A stretch of 64,000 nt of DNA from Actinophytocola algeriensis. Lineage in GTDB: Bacteria; Actinomycetota; Actinomycetes; Mycobacteriales; Pseudonocardiaceae. Shown one piece after another: positions 50,753 to 58,274 of the stretch; within the stretch, counting starts at the first letter, position 1; each line of letters opens with the position of its first letter. The notes beneath the pieces were generated by a model, which saw only the letters and a list, made by a program, of their open reading frames with translations, ran no database searches and was not told where the DNA came from. The DNA lies in contig NZ_JACHJQ010000007.1 in the NCBI RefSeq assembly GCF_014203735.1, forward strand, positions 434,001 to 498,000, written 5' to 3'. Position numbers and translations under genes: made by a program.

Positions 50753-51553
50753 CTATACGGCATCTAGCTCGGGGCACTGCAATGGCCAAGAACCGGCGGA
50801 CTCGAGCGGGCCTGTGAGGTTGCGGAGGACAGTTATCCGTCCTCCAACGGAGTCGCGCCCGTTCTTCGGCGGTTGGTGTTGAATGGTCTGCGCGGCCTCG
50901 AGCCAATACGCGGCATCACGACTAGCGCACTCACTCGCCTCGTAATGGACCCATTCCTTGATCGGGTGGTGCCTGAGGCGAGCGTAGAGATTGCCGCTGC
51001 TGCCAATGTAAATTAGATCCCTCTCCTCGCCGAAGAGTCGGTAGACGACCGCGATCTCCGGACGCGGCGCGGTCTTAGCGAGCGTTTTGCGACTCCCGAA
51101 CCACCGGCCGCTAAGGAAGACAGGAAACGGGTCCGGTACCACAAGGACTCGTTTTTCTTTACGTTGATTCAGAGATTGAACCCAATCATCATCCCCATAT
51201 ATAGATCTTTCCCAGTCTTCGCAACGGACCTTGGATTCTTCCGGCGTTATAATCAAGCCGCAGTCGACCAACTCCTCGAGAGGCCACAAATCCGCTGGGT
51301 CGTCACTCTGAGCTACTTCGCGTAGGTATCGCCCTTCGCTGACTTCCTCACCTTTATGAGACCACAGCGAGAGAATAAGAAATGCATGGGCCACCTCTGG
51401 AGCAAAAAGAGTCAGGCCATGAACCACGTCTAACGATAAGGTCACTGTATTGAAGGTGCGACGGGCCCCTTCGTCGAGCCTCGGCCGACGAGGCATTGTG
51501 ATCTCTGGACTGTATCGGTCATTCAAGTCGTACACGTGGCGCCAGGGATTCAT
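50753..51553 (-). CDS. GIY-YIG-domain protein
   Basis: 266 aa. N-terminal 140 residues have no recognised domain (TFNTVTLSLDVVHGLTL, LWPLEELVDCGLII) and may be a helical MarR-like wing. The C-terminal part is a GIY-YIG nuclease-like domain: AVVYRLFG, LIYIGSSGNLYARL, then a WVHYEAS strand and the conserved Glu in YWLEAAQTI. Could cut DNA or act only as a binding domain. Before IS insertion it was directly downstream of the XRE/TPR regulator with 20 bases between. Confidence 0.7.
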   Translation of the reverse strand: MNPWRHVYDLNDRYSPEITMPRRPRLDEGARRTFNTVTLSLDVVHGLTLFAPEVAHAFLILSLWSHKGEEVSEGRYLREVAQSDDPADLWPLEELVDCGLIITPEESKVRCEDWERSIYGDDDWVQSLNQRKEKRVLVVPDPFPVFLSGRWFGSRKTLAKTAPRPEIAVVYRLFGEERDLIYIGSSGNLYARLRHHPIKEWVHYEASECASRDAAYWLEAAQTIQHQPPKNGRDSVGGRITVLRNLTGPLESAGSWPLQCPELDAV

Positions 51554-51573
51554 GCCGTAGTTTTATCGCACCA

Positions 51574-52575
51574 CTAGCTGTATGAGGTCACGACGTTGGT
51601 GACGCCGGTGTGGAGTCGGGTGACGGGTGGCTGGTTTCCGGCGGTGGTGTGGGGTCGATGGTAGTTGTAGTGGATGTTCCAGACCTTCAGTGCTTCTGAG
51701 CGGTGTTGTTCGCTGGTCCAGGTGTGGGCGTAGAGGAATTCCTCGGCCAGGATCCGGTGATAGCGCTCGACTTTGCCGTTGTGGCGGGGCGTGTAGGGCG
51801 TGATCCGCTGGTGACGTGCCCCGCGGAGGACGGTGGCGAAGTCGCGGGCTCGGTAGCAGGAGCCGTTGTCGGTGACGATCCGATGGACATGGGCGATGCC
51901 ATGCGCGGTGAAGAACGCGCGGGCGCGGTGGGTGAACCCGATGGCAGTGCGGGCTTGTTCGTCGGGCAGGGCTTCGGTGTAGGCCAGGCGGGAGAATCCG
52001 TCGATCGCGGTGTGCAGGTAGGTGTAGCGGGCCCGGCCGCCACGTCGGCGTCCTCGCATCGACTGTTTGGCTTGTTCGCTGCCGCGGCCGTGGACGCGCC
52101 AGCCACCACCATCGGAGATGACACCGACTTTCTTCACGTCGAGGTGGACCATGTGCCCAGGCCAGCGAGCATGAATGCGGCGCGGCTCGCGGTTGTTCTC
52201 GCCGGTGGGGTCGATAAACCGGCGTCGATTCAGGCCGAGGTAGGCCAGGTGGCGACTGACGGTTCTGACCGCAACCGTGACGCTCTCGCCGGCCAGCTCA
52301 CGGGCGATCCGGCGGGCCGACCACTTGTGGTCCCGGCGCATCTTCTCGATCCGTACGACGACCTGCGCAGGCGTGGCGGTGGGTTGGTGGTGCGGGACGC
52401 TGGGCCGGTCCAGCAGGCCAGCGTCGCCGTACTTGTCGTGACGGTTGACCCACTTCGACGCGCACTGCCTAGAGATCCCCATCTCAGCGGCGACATGCGC
52501 GATTGGACGGGTCCGGCAACGCTCGATCAGACGGCGACGGCCTTCCACGGACAACGGGGCATTACGGTGGAGCAT
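51574..52575 (-). CDS. IS481-family transposase
   Basis: 333 aa, intact. N-terminal helix-turn-helix (VAAEMGISRQCASKWVNRH) and DDE integrase core: HLDVKKVG with the first Asp, IVTDNGSCYRA with the second, and YTPRHNGKVERYHRI with the Glu. The stop codon lies inside the target duplication, not in the element itself. Likely functional for transposition. Confidence 0.95.
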   Translation of the reverse strand: MLHRNAPLSVEGRRRLIERCRTRPIAHVAAEMGISRQCASKWVNRHDKYGDAGLLDRPSVPHHQPTATPAQVVVRIEKMRRDHKWSARRIARELAGESVTVAVRTVSRHLAYLGLNRRRFIDPTGENNREPRRIHARWPGHMVHLDVKKVGVISDGGGWRVHGRGSEQAKQSMRGRRRGGRARYTYLHTAIDGFSRLAYTEALPDEQARTAIGFTHRARAFFTAHGIAHVHRIVTDNGSCYRARDFATVLRGARHQRITPYTPRHNGKVERYHRILAEEFLYAHTWTSEQHRSEALKVWNIHYNYHRPHTTAGNQPPVTRLHTGVTNVVTSYS

Positions 52576-52689
52576 CGGACGGGTCTTTCTGCTCGGCGGA
52601 TAGTTGGTCGCACATCCATCCTGCCGCCGAAAGACCCGTCCCCTCGTCTCAGGCCCTACCCGCCGTCACCAACCTCATGACCCGCAACA
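51579..52689 (-). mobile_element. IS481-family insertion sequence, complete
   Basis: 1111 bp. Ends are imperfect inverted repeats: TGTATGAGGTCACGACGT on the left, TGTTGCGGGTCATGAGGT inward from the right, both continuing TGGTGACG. Flanked by a 6-bp duplication ACTAGC at 51573-51578 and 52690-52695, matching the NCTAGN target preference of IS481. The exact duplication suggests a recent insertion. Confidence 0.95.
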
Positions 52690-52690
52690 A

Positions 52691-53896
52691 CTAGCTGATG
52701 GTCGTACCCATCCGCGACGCAAGTTGAGCTGCCTGCCGACCAACCGCTCCCCGGCCTCGCTGCACGACCGTGTGCAGCGCTCGACGAGCTGCCGGTCGGT
52801 ACGTCAGGTCTTCGGGCGCCTCGACGCTCGCGGCCTGGAGCATGACCAGCGCGCCCGCGTAGTTCTGGCGCTGGTTGTAGCCCTTCGCCTGCTCGAGGTG
52901 GAAGGCGACCCGACGTTCGATGGACATACTCGGTTCAGGCACGATGCGCTCGGCCAGCCGCAAACCTTCACCGGTGTCGCCAGCCTCGACCTCGACTGAC
53001 ACCGCAAAGATCGCGACGTTGGTTGGACCGAACGCTGTCCAGCAGACGTTGCGTTCGCCGGTGCGCTCGGCGAGAGGGACAACCGCCCGAACACGATCGC
53101 GTGCCCGCCAGGGCTTGCCGAGTCGCACGCTGGCCATCGCCGCTATCAGCTGCAACGAACCGCGCACGGCCAGCGCATCGAGGTCATCGGCAGTGTGGGG
53201 CGCGATGTTCTCGGCGGCATGCAGTGCGACAGCCTCCGCACCCTCAGGCTGATCTTGCGCCAGCAAGACGTGCGCCAGGTTCCAGTGCGCAGCTGCTCGA
53301 CGCACCGGATCGCCGGCCACCTCAGCCGCCGCAATGCCGCGGTCAGCAGCGAGCAGGGCCAGGTCGACGCGGCCAACTCGCTTGGCCACCGTGCGGACCA
53401 GGCCATAGAGATCAGCAGCACAACGCTGCACCTGGCGAGTGAGTACGGCATCTGTCTCGTCGGTCGTCCGACGCAACTGTTCGGTGGCGGTGACCAGCGT
53501 CGGCAGCTCACGGCCAAGCTGGCTGTAGCGCCGTTCCGAGCTCTGCCAGGTGCCCCAAGCCGACTCGACCTGCCGGTGCAGGTTGGTGACGTCGAGCGAT
53601 GTTTGGGCTGGTGATGCCCAGGTCATTGCCTGGTGGATCGCCGCACCTGCCTCAAGTGGTGGAACTGCCGGGCCACCGGTCGGTGTTTCGCCGAGCAGCG
53701 TCGACAGCGGTACCCGCAGGACGCGGGCCAACTCGACGGCTACCGGCAACGCAGGGAGCTTCTTACCCCGCTCGATCTGGTAGAGGTAGTCGGTTGTGAT
53801 GCCGCTGAGACCAGCGACAACCGACTGCGTTTGACGGTTGCCCTGGCGGGCGAAGCGCACTCGTTGGCCAAACGTCCGTGCCAGTTCGTCGTCCAT
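52691..53896 (-). CDS. XRE-family regulator with TPR-like domain
   Basis: 401 aa from the ATG at 53896. HTH at residues about 10-65 (TQSVVAGLSGITTDYLYQIE, then LPVAVELARVLRVPLSTL). The rest is a helical repeat array of TPR type (LALLAADRGIAAAEVAG, AAHWNLAHVLLAQ, AFHLEQAKGYNQRQNY). Common in actinomycete regulators that may bind small peptides. The TAG stop sits in the right copy of the IS target duplication, so the gene is probably unchanged in length. Divergent from the HAD hydrolase gene. Confidence 0.85.
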   Translation of the reverse strand: MDDELARTFGQRVRFARQGNRQTQSVVAGLSGITTDYLYQIERGKKLPALPVAVELARVLRVPLSTLLGETPTGGPAVPPLEAGAAIHQAMTWASPAQTSLDVTNLHRQVESAWGTWQSSERRYSQLGRELPTLVTATEQLRRTTDETDAVLTRQVQRCAADLYGLVRTVAKRVGRVDLALLAADRGIAAAEVAGDPVRRAAAHWNLAHVLLAQDQPEGAEAVALHAAENIAPHTADDLDALAVRGSLQLIAAMASVRLGKPWRARDRVRAVVPLAERTGERNVCWTAFGPTNVAIFAVSVEVEAGDTGEGLRLAERIVPEPSMSIERRVAFHLEQAKGYNQRQNYAGALVMLQAASVEAPEDLTYRPAARRALHTVVQRGRGAVGRQAAQLASRMGTTIS

Positions 53897-53979
53897 ACGC
53901 GATCTCCCCAGACCGGTTCTGACCAGCACTGATCGTACGCACCCGGTTACCGAAGTGGGAAGAGTGGCACACTTTTGGG

Positions 53980-54726
53980 GTGCCGTCCACCGCGCCCGCG
54001 CGTCTCCTGCTTCTCTGGGACATCGACCACACCCTGATCGAGACGCGCGGGGTTGGCTTCGCCATCTACCAACGCGCCTTCCCGGCGGCAACCGGGCGTC
54101 CGCTCGTCGAGCTGGCCAAGGTGTCAGGACGGACCGAGCTGGACATCATGTCCGAGACGCTGCGGATCAACGGGGTGGAGCCGACGGACGAGGCGGTCGG
54201 CCGATTGGCTGCGGCGCTAGTCCAAGGGTACGAGGATGCGAGGGACGAGCTGGGCACCCGCGGCCGCGCCTTGCCCGGCGCCTACGACACGCTCGCCGAG
54301 CTGGCAACCAGCCAAGCGGTGTTCCAGACCGTGCTGACTGGCAACCTGCGCGAAGTGGCGCGGATCAAGCTGGAGGTATTCGGCCTCGATCGGTTCCTCG
54401 ACCTCGAGGCAGGTTCCTACGGCAACGACCACCAGGAGCGGGCCGAGCTGGTGGCGATTGCGCAGCAGCGAGCCAGTGAGCGAACCGGTGCCGAGTTCGG
54501 CAACGAAGCGACGGTGCTGATCGGCGACACACCGAACGACGTGGCGGCTGGGCTCGCCGCAGGTGTGCGGGTGGTTGGGGTGGCAACGGGCAAGACGGAC
54601 CTCGAGGAGCTGCGTGCAGCGGGGGCTACGTGGGCGATTGACGAGATCAAAGCGGTCACCCGCCTGTTGCTCGCAAGGCTCTCGACAGCGAATCCAAGTT
54701 CACAACAGCACGCAGACGAGGAGTAG
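53980..54726 (+). CDS. HAD-superfamily hydrolase
   Basis: 248 aa with a GTG start. Motif I WDIDHTLIE (nucleophile and acid Asp), cap of the phosphoglycolate-phosphatase type, motif II VLTGN, and motif IV LIGDTPNDVAAG. Phosphatase of unknown substrate. Overlaps the end of the convergent DUF6338 gene by 27 bases. Confidence 0.88.
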   Translation: MPSTAPARLLLLWDIDHTLIETRGVGFAIYQRAFPAATGRPLVELAKVSGRTELDIMSETLRINGVEPTDEAVGRLAAALVQGYEDARDELGTRGRALPGAYDTLAELATSQAVFQTVLTGNLREVARIKLEVFGLDRFLDLEAGSYGNDHQERAELVAIAQQRASERTGAEFGNEATVLIGDTPNDVAAGLAAGVRVVGVATGKTDLEELRAAGATWAIDEIKAVTRLLLARLSTANPSSQQHADEE

Positions 54727-55479
54727 TACGAGCGCGGTTGGCGCCGCCACCTTCCAACTGCGCCAATGGCTGCTCACCCAGGTGCGGGCACGGTGCGGGA
54801 CACCCGAGGTCGTCGAGCCTGGTGACTTGGCCACACCGACGTACGAGGCGGCAAAGTACTCGATTTCTGAGCCGGGGACCACGATGCGCTGCCAGGCCTC
54901 GTTCATACTGACTGCCCGGTCGCTCCCGGCCATTCGATCTTCGAGTGGAGCACCAAGGATCAGCTCGCGTTTCGTCGGGTCAAGGTCAGTCGACGCACCG
55001 ACGTAGACACCGAGGATGTCTCGGCCACTCTTCAGGTGAACGCTCAACTTGACGTACTCGTACGGCTCCGCTGCCTCCTCGCATATGGCATGCCAGGCGT
55101 CAGCTTGATGGATCGGCCTGCCCTTCGCGGCCCGCGAAGTCACCACGTCGCTGAACACAACGGCGAAAGATGCGGACAAGGCCAGCTGCACGAAGAGCGT
55201 CCAGCCGACCAGCACCGCATGATCCGCAACGTAGGTCGTCGGCGCCAACAGAAGATCCGGCAGATTGAGCAGCGACGTCGGCGAGATCCATCGCACCAGC
55301 GCCATCAAGAACACCGAGATCACGGTGATGAAGGTGCCGAACAGGAGCACTCGACTGATGTGGACGAACGTGCTCTCCTCGCGAGGAAGGCGTGTCCTAT
55401 CCCGCAGCAGCTCGTAGCAGATACCCGGCGCGACGAACAGGAAGAAGACGACGATGCCGAAGGCGCCGGCGGGGATCAA
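54700..55479 (-). CDS. DUF6338 family membrane protein
   Basis: 259 aa. Membrane helices at about 5-22, 43-65 and 90-112 (IVVFFLFVAPGICYELL, LLFGTFITVISVFLMALV, LVGWTLFVQLALSASFAV), then a soluble beta domain with VKLSVHLKSGRDILGVYVG and PLEDRMAGSDRAVSMNEAW, and a C-terminal membrane helix. The N-terminal FLFVAPGICYELL motif is typical of DUF6338. Unknown function; widespread in actinobacteria. Confidence 0.8.
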   Translation of the reverse strand: MIPAGAFGIVVFFLFVAPGICYELLRDRTRLPREESTFVHISRVLLFGTFITVISVFLMALVRWISPTSLLNLPDLLLAPTTYVADHAVLVGWTLFVQLALSASFAVVFSDVVTSRAAKGRPIHQADAWHAICEEAAEPYEYVKLSVHLKSGRDILGVYVGASTDLDPTKRELILGAPLEDRMAGSDRAVSMNEAWQRIVVPGSEIEYFAASYVGVAKSPGSTTSGVPHRARTWVSSHWRSWKVAAPTALVLLLVCVLL

Positions 55480-55481
55480 GA

Positions 55482-55679
55482 TCAGTCCTCAGAGGTCTGG
55501 GCTCCGCCCATGTCCGAACTCGGCGCTGCTGACGTCGGCTGTCCAGCAGGCTCGGTCGGCGGTGCAGAGACCGGCTTGATCGGGAAGCCTGACTCCATCG
55601 TCACACCCTTGTTCTCCGTGAACTGGCCGCTGTTGTCGGTCTGGACCATCTGGTGACGGTCGCTATCTCTCGTTGTCAC
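55482..55679 (-). CDS. small hydrophilic partner of DUF6338
   Basis: 65 aa from the ATG at 55679 (an internal ATG at 55649 is possible), low complexity with Pro/Ser/Thr. Two bases separate its stop from the DUF6338 start, indicating co-transcription. Function unknown. Confidence 0.5.
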   Translation of the reverse strand: MTTRDSDRHQMVQTDNSGQFTENKGVTMESGFPIKPVSAPPTEPAGQPTSAAPSSDMGGAQTSED

Positions 55680-55863
55680 GCTGACTCCTGTGCATGTACT
55701 ACCGGAGCACTGGCCGCCCCGGAGGTGGAGTTACCCTAGATGACCGACGGCAGTTCTCTCGTACATACGTTCGGCGTGTCGCCTGAGCAGCAAGTCGTCG
55801 CCTTGCAAGCATGGCGATCACGGGGATAGCCTTCGAACTCAGCGCGGTCACTGCCGACGTGGC

Positions 55864-55905
55864 CAAGCTCCACGCCTCCTCATGGTCGAGTTAACGTGGA
55901 GCTTG
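55864..55905. terminator. 11-bp perfect hairpin
   Basis: CAAGCTCCACG (55864-55874) pairs with CGTGGAGCTTG (55895-55905) across a 20-base loop. Sits 28 bases after the stop of the anchored-protein gene on the minus strand; probably ends that operon. Confidence 0.6.
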
Positions 55906-55932
55906 TACCTTCATCGGCTTGATTAGCATTAT

Positions 55933-56517
55933 CTAGAGATCTTCAGCACCTTCTTGGCTTTTCTTTACCTGCAGGTTACTGCCACCCGTTGTTCCCGACG
56001 GGAAGGTGAAGGTGCCTTCACCTGTCTTCAGGCCGACAGCTGTACTGCCAGCCAAGGGATAGATGTCGGCGCCGTTGTCTGACAGGTTGCCAAAGATCAG
56101 ATATTCCTTGCCCGCTTGAAGGATTGGAACGCCCTCGGCGTAAACTTTCGGCTCATCTGTCGTATTGCCCAGCATCTGTACGATCAGAGTGCTACCGACA
56201 GCAACATTTCCCTTATCGACACCCAACACCTTCAGTTTGTATGCGGTTTGCGGGCTTGAGCCCCCCGATGCCGGCGAACCGCTATCGCGGATAACTCCCC
56301 GCACCACAACTTCAGCCTTAGCTCGCAACTCTTGCTCGTCCTCGTACACCGGATGACTGACCGACATTGTGCCACCCCTGGGGACATTGAGCATTTCATC
56401 GGTCACGTTCGGGTCGAGAAGCTGGAGCGTAAACAGACCGGCGGTGACAACCACGACCGCCAAGATTCCTCCACCGATCGCTACCTTACGCCCCTTTGAT
56501 GTCATACGCTTTTTCAT
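55933..56517 (-). CDS. membrane-anchored exported protein, partner of the zincin
   Basis: 194 aa. Basic N-terminus and membrane helix (KVAIGGGILAVVVVTAGLF), then an exported beta domain: LRAKAEVVVRGVIRDSG, LKVLGVDKGNVAVGSTLIV and KEYLIFGNLSDNG. Resembles a class of small actinobacterial surface proteins of unknown role. Its start overlaps the stop of the metalloprotease gene by 4 bases, so the two are made together; it may be the substrate, inhibitor or docking partner. Confidence 0.65.
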   Translation of the reverse strand: MKKRMTSKGRKVAIGGGILAVVVVTAGLFTLQLLDPNVTDEMLNVPRGGTMSVSHPVYEDEQELRAKAEVVVRGVIRDSGSPASGGSSPQTAYKLKVLGVDKGNVAVGSTLIVQMLGNTTDEPKVYAEGVPILQAGKEYLIFGNLSDNGADIYPLAGSTAVGLKTGEGTFTFPSGTTGGSNLQVKKSQEGAEDL

Positions 56518-57113
56518 GGATACAACCCGTTTATCTCGTTCGTATCGTAACTTTGCGGTGTGTTGTATGTCAAATTTTCAGTTGGATGCTCGCGCATCAC
56601 GCTCGGCGAGTAGATTGTGTGCTCAAGACCGAGCACATGCCCGAACTCATGAACGATGATCTTCGTCCGTGCGAAATTACTTAGCTCACTCATCAGCGAC
56701 ACATTGATCAGCATTGTTGACTGGTCATAGGCACAACCCGCTCCACATGGATTCGGCTGGTTGTACACCCATGCATACCAGTCTTCGTCCTGCGTCACAG
56801 TGTCTTCATATACATGCACCCGTGGCGAGCTCGCCGTAGGCGACGGTGTCCACTTGTAAAACGCCACATTCGTGGGTGTCGCATTCCAGCTATTTGCGGC
56901 GTCTTGCAGAATTGTGCCGTACTGCGGGAGCGGCTGATCGCCAATCACACCGAGTACATCATGCGTGTAGCCAAGAATGACGAACTGACCGGACGTGCGC
57001 GGCCACTCACCTCCTTCGACGTCTCCGTGAGCGAACGGCGTGTGGCCCACGCTTAGCAACAAGCAGGTAGACAAGACCGCCACCGAGCGCGACAATCCGT
57101 TAGTTAATGACAT
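56514..57113 (-). CDS. secreted zincin metalloprotease
   Basis: 199 aa from the ATG at 57113. Signal peptide (SRSVAVLSTCLLLSVGHTPFAHG). The catalytic helix HEFGHVLGLEH (HExxHxxGxxH, about 153-163) is followed by a Met-turn SVM and the closing DTNEINGLYP, as in matrixin- or snapalysin-type metzincins. The pair of Cys in NPCGAGCAYD could form a disulfide. Small secreted protease; AT-richer than average. Confidence 0.8.
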   Translation of the reverse strand: MSLTNGLSRSVAVLSTCLLLSVGHTPFAHGDVEGGEWPRTSGQFVILGYTHDVLGVIGDQPLPQYGTILQDAANSWNATPTNVAFYKWTPSPTASSPRVHVYEDTVTQDEDWYAWVYNQPNPCGAGCAYDQSTMLINVSLMSELSNFARTKIIVHEFGHVLGLEHTIYSPSVMREHPTENLTYNTPQSYDTNEINGLYP

Positions 57114-57229
57114 TTGAACTCCGTATGTCAAGTCGCTCTCACAGAGCGCAGGCATGGAATAAATCAAAAACGCATACTGCACCCGAAACAGACTATTGCC
57201 TCGACCAACGGCACTTATTTCAGAATGAG

Positions 57230-58006
57230 CTACCTATCAACTACATCAACAACTTCCCGCACCCCCTCCTCGCTTCCATCGGTTCCGATGCAGGTCGCGA
57301 CAAGATCACCCAAGATCGCGACTTTAAATAGCGCCTGCGAACCGACTGGCCCGCCGTGAGCCGTCTGCGCCAGTTGCTGCGCTCGTTGCAGGTCGGGTGT
57401 AACGAACAGCACGGTAGGAAAGACCTCCTGCTGCCAGTTATGCAACGCCTTCCAGTAACGCGAACACTTCTCCGCGATGACCGACCGATGCTCGGTCCCG
57501 CGGTCCAGCTCAAGCCAGTAGGCGATCCTCACTCCCCTGGCACGGTCACCGACCTCGAAGCGAGCATCAGGCGTCAGCTGCACCGGCCCAACTGATGCGT
57601 GGCATTCAGGCTCGGTGATGAACTCAAGGAGCACGAGTTCGTCGCGCTGCTCGGCCTGTTTGAACGCCACGAAGCAATCGGCGATGCCGAGGCTGTGAAG
57701 GTTGATCGCCCGCGGTGCCCAGAACGCCCCTGGCTTATCCAGCAGCGTCCAACCAGCTCTCCCGAGCTGATAGACATGCTGGCTGGAACCCCCGTGGCTG
57801 CCACCAACCAAACGGCGCTGGAGTCGCGCGAGGTAATGCTGTTCAACCAGTCGCCGCAGCGTGCGGTCGGGCGGTGTCGCCGACGCGAGCTCGTTGAACA
57901 AGCTAGCCCTGATGTGGCGGGTGTTGAGTTGCTTGAACTGGGCGACGAGGTCGATCACGGCTCTGTCGCGTATGGACAACTGCGAGATGTTGCTGAGACG
58001 TACCAT
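57230..58006 (-). CDS. replication-relaxation family protein
   Basis: 258 aa, complete. N-terminal winged helix (LSIRDRAVIDLVAQFKQLNTRHI, then YQLGRAGWTLL) and the alpha/beta domain with LTPDARFEVGD, AYWLELDRGTEHRSVI and FPTVLFVT. PF13814 family, as at 1-585. Immediately follows the coupling ATPase module, 3 bases after the small gene upstream, so it belongs to the transfer operon; a role in plasmid-like replication of the excised element is inferred. Confidence 0.85.
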   Translation of the reverse strand: MVRLSNISQLSIRDRAVIDLVAQFKQLNTRHIRASLFNELASATPPDRTLRRLVEQHYLARLQRRLVGGSHGGSSQHVYQLGRAGWTLLDKPGAFWAPRAINLHSLGIADCFVAFKQAEQRDELVLLEFITEPECHASVGPVQLTPDARFEVGDRARGVRIAYWLELDRGTEHRSVIAEKCSRYWKALHNWQQEVFPTVLFVTPDLQRAQQLAQTAHGGPVGSQALFKVAILGDLVATCIGTDGSEEGVREVVDVVDR

Positions 58007-58009
58007 CGC

Positions 58010-58273
58010 CTACCCCTTGGTACTCGCCCGCAGCAAATGCTCGCGGAACTGTCTGACCTCGTCACAGGCATGAAGGATCGACCGGCCGCAGTTGTCACCC
58101 CAGTCAGCAATGGCCCGGCGGATGATATGGGCTTGCTCGTCGTTCCAACCAGCATGTTGGTTCATCAAGGCGTTGGTCTGGCGGTAGAGCTGCTCGATCG
58201 CTTCCTGCAACGCCTCCGCTTGGCTCTCGATCCACTCCAGATGCCGGTCTAGTTCACGTGCAAGGTGTGACAT
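58010..58273 (-). CDS. small helical protein of the transfer operon
   Basis: 87 aa from the ATG at 58273 (MSHLARELDRHLEWIESQAEA). Two long amphipathic helices. One base after the coupling ATPase gene stop. Unknown function; may bind the ATPase or relaxase. Confidence 0.6.
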   Translation of the reverse strand: MSHLARELDRHLEWIESQAEALQEAIEQLYRQTNALMNQHAGWNDEQAHIIRRAIADWGDNCGRSILHACDEVRQFREHLLRASTKG

Positions 58274-58274
58274 G

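Noticed and set aside
51703-52680. 325-codon frame antisense to the transposase
   Set aside because: Mirror frame of a GC-rich gene; the transposase on the other strand has all DDE motifs.
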